From Melioribacteraceae bacterium (GTDB lineage Bacteria > Bacteroidota > Ignavibacteria > Ignavibacteriales > Melioribacteraceae): a stretch of DNA of 64,000 nt. The notes beneath the pieces were generated by a model. The model ran no database searches. It saw nothing but the letters and a program-made list of their open reading frames with translations, and had not been told where the DNA came from. Within the stretch, counting starts at the first letter, position 1; each line of letters opens with the position of its first letter. The DNA is taken from positions 62,001-126,000 of the forward strand of contig WYBN01000009.1 in the NCBI GenBank assembly GCA_011525875.1. The letters are read 5' to 3'. Shown one piece after another: positions 59,441-64,000 of the stretch. The position numbers and the translations under genes are program-made.

Positions 59441-60772
59441 ATGAAAAAAATAATTCTTTTGTTTTTGCTGAACGCTTTGATAATTCCGGACTATATTTTT
59501 ACGCAAAACTTCGACAAGAGCAAGTTAGACAGCTTATTTACGCTGTTAGAAGAAAGCAGCAAAGCGATGGGCAGTATTGCAATGATGAAAAACGGTTCAA
59601 TCATTTATTCGAAGGCTATCGGTTTCAGTGATTTTCCGAACAGTGGATCTGTTAAAGCTGATACAAACACAAAATACCGAATTGGGTCAATAACGAAAAT
59701 GTTTACTGCAGCGATGATATTTCAGCTGATTGAAGAAGGAAAATTAATGCTTAATTCACCGCTCTCTGATTTTTTCCCTTCAATGCCGAATTCGGACAAA
59801 ATAAAAATTAAAAACCTTCTTAATCACAGCAGTGGTCTCCATAGTTTTACAAGCGACTCGGAATATCTAACCTGGAATACTCAAGCAAAATCGAGAACAG
59901 AAATGTTAAAAATAATGGAAACGAAATCACCCGACTTTGAACCAGGCGCGAACACAGATTACAGCAATACTAATTACGTGCTGCTTGGATTTATTATTGA
60001 AGATATTCTCGGTGTAGATTACAAAACGGTTTTACAGCAAAGAATAAATTCACACCTGGATTTAAAGAGCACCTACTACGGCGGCAAAATAAATGTAACT
60101 GAGAATGAAAGCCAATCTTTTAAGTATTTGAATGAATGGCAGAAAGAAAATGAAACGGATATGAGTATTCCGCACGGCGCAGGGGCAATTGTCTCAACGC
60201 CTTCTGAGTTAAACAAATTCATTAACGGACTTTTTTCGTATGAACTCATTAGCAAAGAAAGTTTAGATTCCATGTTGATCTTCAGCGGCAGTTTCGGTCT
60301 GGGTGTGTTCAAGTTTTCATACGATGATAAAACTGCATACGGTCATAACGGAGGTATTGACGGTTTCGTTTCCGGCTTAAGATATTTTCCATCCGACAGC
60401 CTTGCCGTGGCTTATTGTTCTAATGGACATGTTTATTCCGCCGTTGAAATTCTTAAGGGAGCCTTAGATATTTATTTTAATAAACCTTTTGAATTTCCTT
60501 CTTTCTCAACCTTGAGCCTAACGACTGAAGAACTGGACAAATACATTGGGGTTTATTCAAGCGAACAATTGCCTTTGAAAATTACTATCTCTAAAAACAA
60601 CACAATACTAATTGCTCAAGCGACCAATCAACCTGAAATAGTGTTGGAAGCAACCGGAGAAGATATTTTTTCATTTCTTCCTGCAGGAATTATTATGGAA
60701 TTCAATACTGAAAAGGGTGAGTTTGTTCTGAAACAAGGCGGCGGAGTTTTTCTGTTCACGAGAGAAAAATAA
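59441..60772 (+). CDS. Serine hydrolase, class C beta-lactamase/CubicO family
   Basis: A 443-aa exported hydrolase with a signal peptide (about 1-21). The penicillin-binding/beta-lactamase fold motifs are SxxK as SITK (near residue 78), YxN as YSN in DYSNTNYVLLG (near 165), and an HxG-type third motif in YGHNGGIDGFVSG (near 300). A C-terminal beta-barrel-like segment (about 355-443) is typical of CubicO/D-aminopeptidase relatives. True beta-lactam resistance cannot be claimed; many members are esterases or peptidases. An AGGA ribosome-binding site precedes the ATG. Confidence 0.85.
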   Translation: MKKIILLFLLNALIIPDYIFTQNFDKSKLDSLFTLLEESSKAMGSIAMMKNGSIIYSKAIGFSDFPNSGSVKADTNTKYRIGSITKMFTAAMIFQLIEEGKLMLNSPLSDFFPSMPNSDKIKIKNLLNHSSGLHSFTSDSEYLTWNTQAKSRTEMLKIMETKSPDFEPGANTDYSNTNYVLLGFIIEDILGVDYKTVLQQRINSHLDLKSTYYGGKINVTENESQSFKYLNEWQKENETDMSIPHGAGAIVSTPSELNKFINGLFSYELISKESLDSMLIFSGSFGLGVFKFSYDDKTAYGHNGGIDGFVSGLRYFPSDSLAVAYCSNGHVYSAVEILKGALDIYFNKPFEFPSFSTLSLTTEELDKYIGVYSSEQLPLKITISKNNTILIAQATNQPEIVLEATGEDIFSFLPAGIIMEFNTEKGEFVLKQGGGVFLFTREK

Positions 60773-60823
60773 ATCTGATAATGATCACAATTATATTTCA
60801 AAATAAACTGAGAGAAATATTAT

Positions 60824-61585
60824 ATGAAACAATGGTATGAGTTATTATTTGAAAACTACAGTCAAAAATATGATAATGAAAGTTTTGTTAAAGGAACCGA
60901 AGGTGAGTGCGATTTCATTGAGGAAGAACTTAATTACGATAGGAACAAAAAAATACTTGACATTGGCTGCGGCACAGGGCGTCATTCAATCGAGTTGACG
61001 AGACGGGGTTATAAAGTAACCGGAGTTGATTTATCTGATGCGCAGCTTAAGCGAGCCAGAGAAAAAGCCGCGGAATTAAATCTTCAAATCGATTTCAGAA
61101 AACACGATGCGCGAAACCTGCCTTTTAACAATGAGTTTGATCTGGGTATAATGATATGCGAAGGCGCTTTCCCGCTTATGGAAACCGATGAAATGAATTT
61201 TGAAATATTACAGAATGCGGCAAAGGCGTTAAATGAAAATGGAAAAATCATTTTCACAACTCTGAATGGATTGTTTCCATTGTTTCACTCGGTTAAAGAT
61301 TTTCTTGCATCGGAATCGAATGAGGGAAACGCAGTTTATAACAACAATTCATTTGACCTCATGACCTTCCGTGATTTTAATGTCACTGCAATTATTGATG
61401 ATGACGAGAACAAAATAGAACTAAACTGCAATGAACGATATTATGTGCCCTCGGAAATAACCTGGATGTTGAAATCATTAGGTTTTAAGACTATCGAAAT
61501 ATTTGGAGCGAAATTAGGAGCTTTCAGCAGAAATGATGTATTGTCGACTGAAGATTTCGAAATGCTAGTAGTTGCGGAAAAGTAA
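60824..61585 (+). CDS. Class I SAM-dependent methyltransferase
   Basis: A 253-aa Rossmann-fold methyltransferase. Motif I is KILDIGCGTGRHSIELTRRG (near residue 43), the acidic end of strand 2 is VTGVDLSDAQL, and motif IV is DLGIMICEGAFPLM (near 105). It belongs to the Methyltransf_25/11 type with an inserted cap region. The substrate is unknown. It is followed by a second methyltransferase gene whose ATG lies 2 bp after its stop. Confidence 0.85.
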   Translation: MKQWYELLFENYSQKYDNESFVKGTEGECDFIEEELNYDRNKKILDIGCGTGRHSIELTRRGYKVTGVDLSDAQLKRAREKAAELNLQIDFRKHDARNLPFNNEFDLGIMICEGAFPLMETDEMNFEILQNAAKALNENGKIIFTTLNGLFPLFHSVKDFLASESNEGNAVYNNNSFDLMTFRDFNVTAIIDDDENKIELNCNERYYVPSEITWMLKSLGFKTIEIFGAKLGAFSRNDVLSTEDFEMLVVAEK

Positions 61586-61586
61586 G

Positions 61587-62402
61587 ATGACAACCATTGA
61601 AGAAAGTGTTATCAATACCATGGACGGCAGAGATAAAGAATTATTTGATTTTCTTCCTTACATGCTCCAGGATATTTGGGAGATGGGCACTTCTCCCGGT
61701 ATTGTTTCCTCATTAATTAATAAAAATTTTCCTAATGCTTCAGAACTCAAGATTCTTGATCTTGGATGTGGCAAAGGCGCTGTTTCGATTTATCTCGCCG
61801 GCAAATTTCACTGCAGGTGTCATGGCATCGACGCCGTAAAAGAATTTATTGACACCGCAAGAATGAAAGCGGATGATTTTGATGTGAGCAGCCTTTGCAG
61901 TTTTGAAGTCGGCGATATCCGCCTTCAGACCAAAGAATTAACAGGGTATAACGCTGTAATACTTGGGGCTGTCGGTCCGGTTTTGGGAAATTATTATGAG
62001 ACTTTAACTTTACTTTCCAATTGTATTACGCACGACGGTGTTATTATTATTGATGATTGTTATATTGAAGATGGAAGCAACTTTACGCATCATATGTCTG
62101 AAAATCGAAATGAGATATATAAGCAGATTAAAAAAGCGGGAATGTTTATACTTGATGAGGCGATTGTTTCAAAAGAAGAGATTAAAAAATCCAATGAATT
62201 CATTTTCAATCAAATCGAAAAACGATGTTTTGAGTTAATGCTTTTACATCCGGAAAAATCAAAATTATTTTCTGACTATGTTAACAGACAAAGATCTGAA
62301 AATAGGATCCTCGAGAATTATGTTGTATGTGTTGTTTTTGTTATAAAAAAAATGAAGACGAACACCAACATTTTAAAAAAAATATCCGATGAGAAAAGAT
62401 GA
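61587..62402 (+). CDS. Class I SAM-dependent methyltransferase
   Basis: About 271 aa. Motif I is LKILDLGCGKGAVSIYLAG (near residue 54), followed by HGIDAVKEFIDTARMKADDF, AVILGAVGPVLGN (near 130) and an acidic DDCYIED segment (near 155). It is not closely similar to the methyltransferase just upstream, so this is not a tandem duplication. I use the ATG at 61587 rather than a TTG at 61572 that would overlap the preceding gene. It overlaps the next gene by 4 bp. Substrate unknown. Confidence 0.8.
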   Translation: MTTIEESVINTMDGRDKELFDFLPYMLQDIWEMGTSPGIVSSLINKNFPNASELKILDLGCGKGAVSIYLAGKFHCRCHGIDAVKEFIDTARMKADDFDVSSLCSFEVGDIRLQTKELTGYNAVILGAVGPVLGNYYETLTLLSNCITHDGVIIIDDCYIEDGSNFTHHMSENRNEIYKQIKKAGMFILDEAIVSKEEIKKSNEFIFNQIEKRCFELMLLHPEKSKLFSDYVNRQRSENRILENYVVCVVFVIKKMKTNTNILKKISDEKR

Positions 62403-62944
62403 AAAGAATTTACTTTGAACCTTTTCCTCTGCTGGCAACAGAAAGACTGATTTTACGAAAACTTGAACCTGAAGACAGTAAATGTTTACAATCTCTTCGC
62501 TCGGATGAACGAGTGAACAAATATCTTAACAGACCTTCAGATATAACCGCAAAGCAAGCTGATGAATTTATTGAAAAGATAAATAACGGTATTAAAAGAG
62601 ACGATTGGATTTTCTGGGCAATATCTGTTAAAGGACAAAATGAATTAATTGGAACTATCTGCCTTTGGAATTTCAATGATGAAAAAACTGCTGCGGAAAT
62701 TGGATATGAGCTGCATCCCGATTATCAAGGGCGGGGTTTTATGGGCGAAGCCGTACAAAAAGTTGTTGAATTCGGTTTGAATGAAATAAATTTAAGTATC
62801 ATTAAAGCCCACACAAATAAAAATAATGATAAATCAACCGCACTTTTGAAGCGGAGCGGCTTTAGACTATCGAGTATGCGAGGGGAAATACGAGAAAAAG
62901 ACGAGTCAATTTTTTTCATCAAGAAAATAGATGAGCAGTTTTAA
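62399..62944 (+). CDS. GNAT-family N-acetyltransferase (RimJ/RimL-like)
   Basis: A 181-aa acetyltransferase. It begins in RimJ/RimL style with LLATERLILRKLEPEDSKCL. The acetyl-CoA-binding signature is YELHPDYQGRGFMGEAVQKV (near residue 103), and AHTNKNNDKSTALLKRSGF (near 140) is the usual follow-up motif. Members acetylate protein N-termini, amino acids or antibiotics; the target here is unknown. Its ATG overlaps the preceding methyltransferase stop (ATGA), so the two are co-translated. Confidence 0.88.
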   Translation: MKRIYFEPFPLLATERLILRKLEPEDSKCLQSLRSDERVNKYLNRPSDITAKQADEFIEKINNGIKRDDWIFWAISVKGQNELIGTICLWNFNDEKTAAEIGYELHPDYQGRGFMGEAVQKVVEFGLNEINLSIIKAHTNKNNDKSTALLKRSGFRLSSMRGEIREKDESIFFIKKIDEQF

Positions 62945-63076
62945 TTTTCACCCTAAAAGTTCACTTCTTACGAAACAGTTATCCAGCACGTTTGCATGAT
63001 TATTTTCTACATATCTTGAATTTTCATACTGCGGTTTTATAAATTTCACATGCCAAATAAATAAAGGAGATAAAGT

Positions 63077-63322
63077 ATGAGCGGCAGCGACAAAACTGTT
63101 TTTAATGATAAAATAAATTCAGCTAAGAAAAAAATTAATTTTAAGCAGATGTTTAATATCTTGTTGATAACTTTGCTTTTAGTGTTCATACTACAAAACC
63201 TTGAAAATATCAGGGTTAAACTCCTTTTATTCTCGTTTGAAATGCCATTATTCATTCTGATAATTGTCTCTTTTTCAATAGGCTTTTTTTCGACGAAACT
63301 GATTTATAAAGAGAAAAAATAA
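63077..63322 (+). CDS. LapA/DUF1049-like small membrane protein
   Basis: An 81-aa protein with a charged N-terminus and two transmembrane helices (about 27-44 and 53-74) separated by NLENIRVKLLLFSFEMPL, the loop pattern of LapA/DUF1049 proteins, ending in a KEKK tail. A good AAGGAG ribosome-binding site precedes the ATG. LapA-type proteins in enterobacteria act with LapB on lipopolysaccharide assembly, but many homologues are uncharacterised. Confidence 0.72.
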   Translation: MSGSDKTVFNDKINSAKKKINFKQMFNILLITLLLVFILQNLENIRVKLLLFSFEMPLFILIIVSFSIGFFSTKLIYKEKK

Positions 63323-63330
63323 AAGTAATC

Positions 63331-64000
63331 ATGGAGGGAAATACAAACAAATTGGAACCTACGCTTGAACAAAAGTTAGGGCAGTTGATTATTTCTGGAT
63401 TCAGAGGAACTCTAATCGATAATTCTTCTAAAGTTCTGAAATATCTCCGGCATAATCATCTAAGAAATCTCTGGCTGGTTGATAATGAAAGCCCCATGGC
63501 TTTCACCGAAGGAAATATCGAATCGTCAGATCAGTTAAAAAGACTTACTTCTAGCCTTCAGTCTTACGGGAACAACTCTCTAATGCTTGCAATTGATCTC
63601 GAAGGCGGAGAAGTAGTAAGACTAAAAGAAAAATATGGTTTTCCCAAAATAAATTCGCCTCAGTACTTTGGGAATTTGGACGATATTTCCGAAACAAGGC
63701 GGAATGCTTTAATGATAGCGGAATTATTAAATGTTCACGGTATTAACATGAACTTTGCCCCAGTAGTTGATGTGAACATTAATCCTGAATGCCCTGCAAT
63801 AGGAAAACGAGGAAGAAGTTTTTCCGGCTACCCAGAGAAAGTTTATCTCCATGCAAAGGAATTTATTTTAGCTCACCGCGAAAAAAATATAGCTACTTGC
63901 CTTAAACATTTTCCCGGTCACGGAAGCTCGGTAAATGATACCCATTTTGGCTTTGTTGATGTAACCGCTGCGTGGTCAAATACCGAATTGATCCCGTATG
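63331..64000 (+). CDS. Glycoside hydrolase family 3, NagZ-like (3' end outside the window)
   Basis: Only the first 223 codons are present. The GH3 beta-N-acetylhexosaminidase core is clear: MLAIDLEGGEVVRLKE (near residue 90), NFAPVVDVNINPECPAIGKR (near 145) and KHFPGHGSSVNDTHFG (near 190), where the His-Asp pair acts as general acid/base in NagZ. The protein starts without a signal peptide, suggesting cytoplasmic cell-wall recycling. It begins 8 bp after the LapA-like gene. The gene runs off the window end. Confidence 0.85.
   Translation, partial: MEGNTNKLEPTLEQKLGQLIISGFRGTLIDNSSKVLKYLRHNHLRNLWLVDNESPMAFTEGNIESSDQLKRLTSSLQSYGNNSLMLAIDLEGGEVVRLKEKYGFPKINSPQYFGNLDDISETRRNALMIAELLNVHGINMNFAPVVDVNINPECPAIGKRGRSFSGYPEKVYLHAKEFILAHREKNIATCLKHFPGHGSSVNDTHFGFVDVTAAWSNTELIPY

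Noticed and set aside
59441..60772. Antibiotic-resistance beta-lactamase
   Set aside because: Motifs fit the wider CubicO/class C family with a C-terminal extension; most such proteins are esterases or peptidases, so a resistance claim is not supported.

Overview
The window looks like a chromosome segment of an Ignavibacteria/Chlorobi-like member of the FCB (Fibrobacteres-Chlorobi-Bacteroidetes) group. Evidence: low-to-moderate GC DNA; three secreted proteins ending in a type IX secretion (Por) sorting domain with the NYPNPFNP motif; a TonB-dependent receptor with a carboxypeptidase-regulatory-like N-terminal domain; a bacterial GGGP synthase; an UpxY-type NusG paralogue; and a complete RnfCDGEAB complex. 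The assignment rests on gene content only. I saw no rRNA, tRNA, CRISPR array, transposase, integrase or phage gene.

Layout. 1-395: AT-rich intergenic DNA with a perfect 16-bp palindrome. 396-6295 (+): asparaginase, an HEGGH membrane protein, an ATP-cone/uridine-kinase fusion, GGGP synthase, phosphoheptose isomerase and a class II photolyase, with a small Cys-rich ORF on the minus strand. 6579-14213 (-): GH20 hexosaminidase, then rnfCDGEAB plus rseC. 14584-18864 (+), divergent from rnf: a two-cluster ferredoxin, a geranylgeranyl-reductase-family flavoprotein, and an NtrB/NtrC-like sensor/regulator pair. 18870-21194 (-): TonB-dependent receptor. 21287-27496 (+): hybrid histidine kinase, UpxY-like factor, YhaM-like nuclease, TPR lipoprotein-like/periplasmic protein, class III sirtuin, tryptophanase. 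27513-29969 (-): coaD and an M14 carboxypeptidase with a T9SS tail. 30227-36233: small membrane protein, prfA, and an operon of CNB-GAF-kinase, miaA and a glycosyltransferase. 36248-37695 (+): HhH-GPD glycosylase, ECF sigma factor, small anti-sigma-like protein. 37696-41966 (-): carAB. 42190-53451 (+): VanZ-like protein, TMTC-like membrane glycosyltransferase with TPRs, and two very large paralogous SdrD/GEVED proteins with T9SS tails. 53506-57935 (-): six-gene arsenic operon. 57936-58523: gene-poor, with a decayed membrane-protein gene. 58524-64000 (+): transglutaminase-like protein, serine hydrolase, two methyltransferases, GNAT, LapA-like protein, and a truncated GH3/NagZ-like gene.

How the genes may work together. 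GGGP synthase makes the sn-glycerol-1-phosphate ether lipid precursor. The GGR-family enzyme could saturate its isoprenoid chains, the adjacent ferredoxin could feed it electrons, and the divergent Rnf complex could reduce that ferredoxin. The GGR gene overlaps the sensor kinase gene by 4 bp, so this redox/lipid cluster may be co-transcribed with a sigma-54-type regulator. The arsenic operon combines methylation (ArsM), reduction (ArsC), arsenite efflux (Acr3), an ArsP-like permease, a small CxxC thioredoxin and ArsR, with two matching 20-bp inverted repeats as candidate ArsR operators. The two giant secreted proteins share a nearly identical 3' end that runs through the sorting signal into the terminator.
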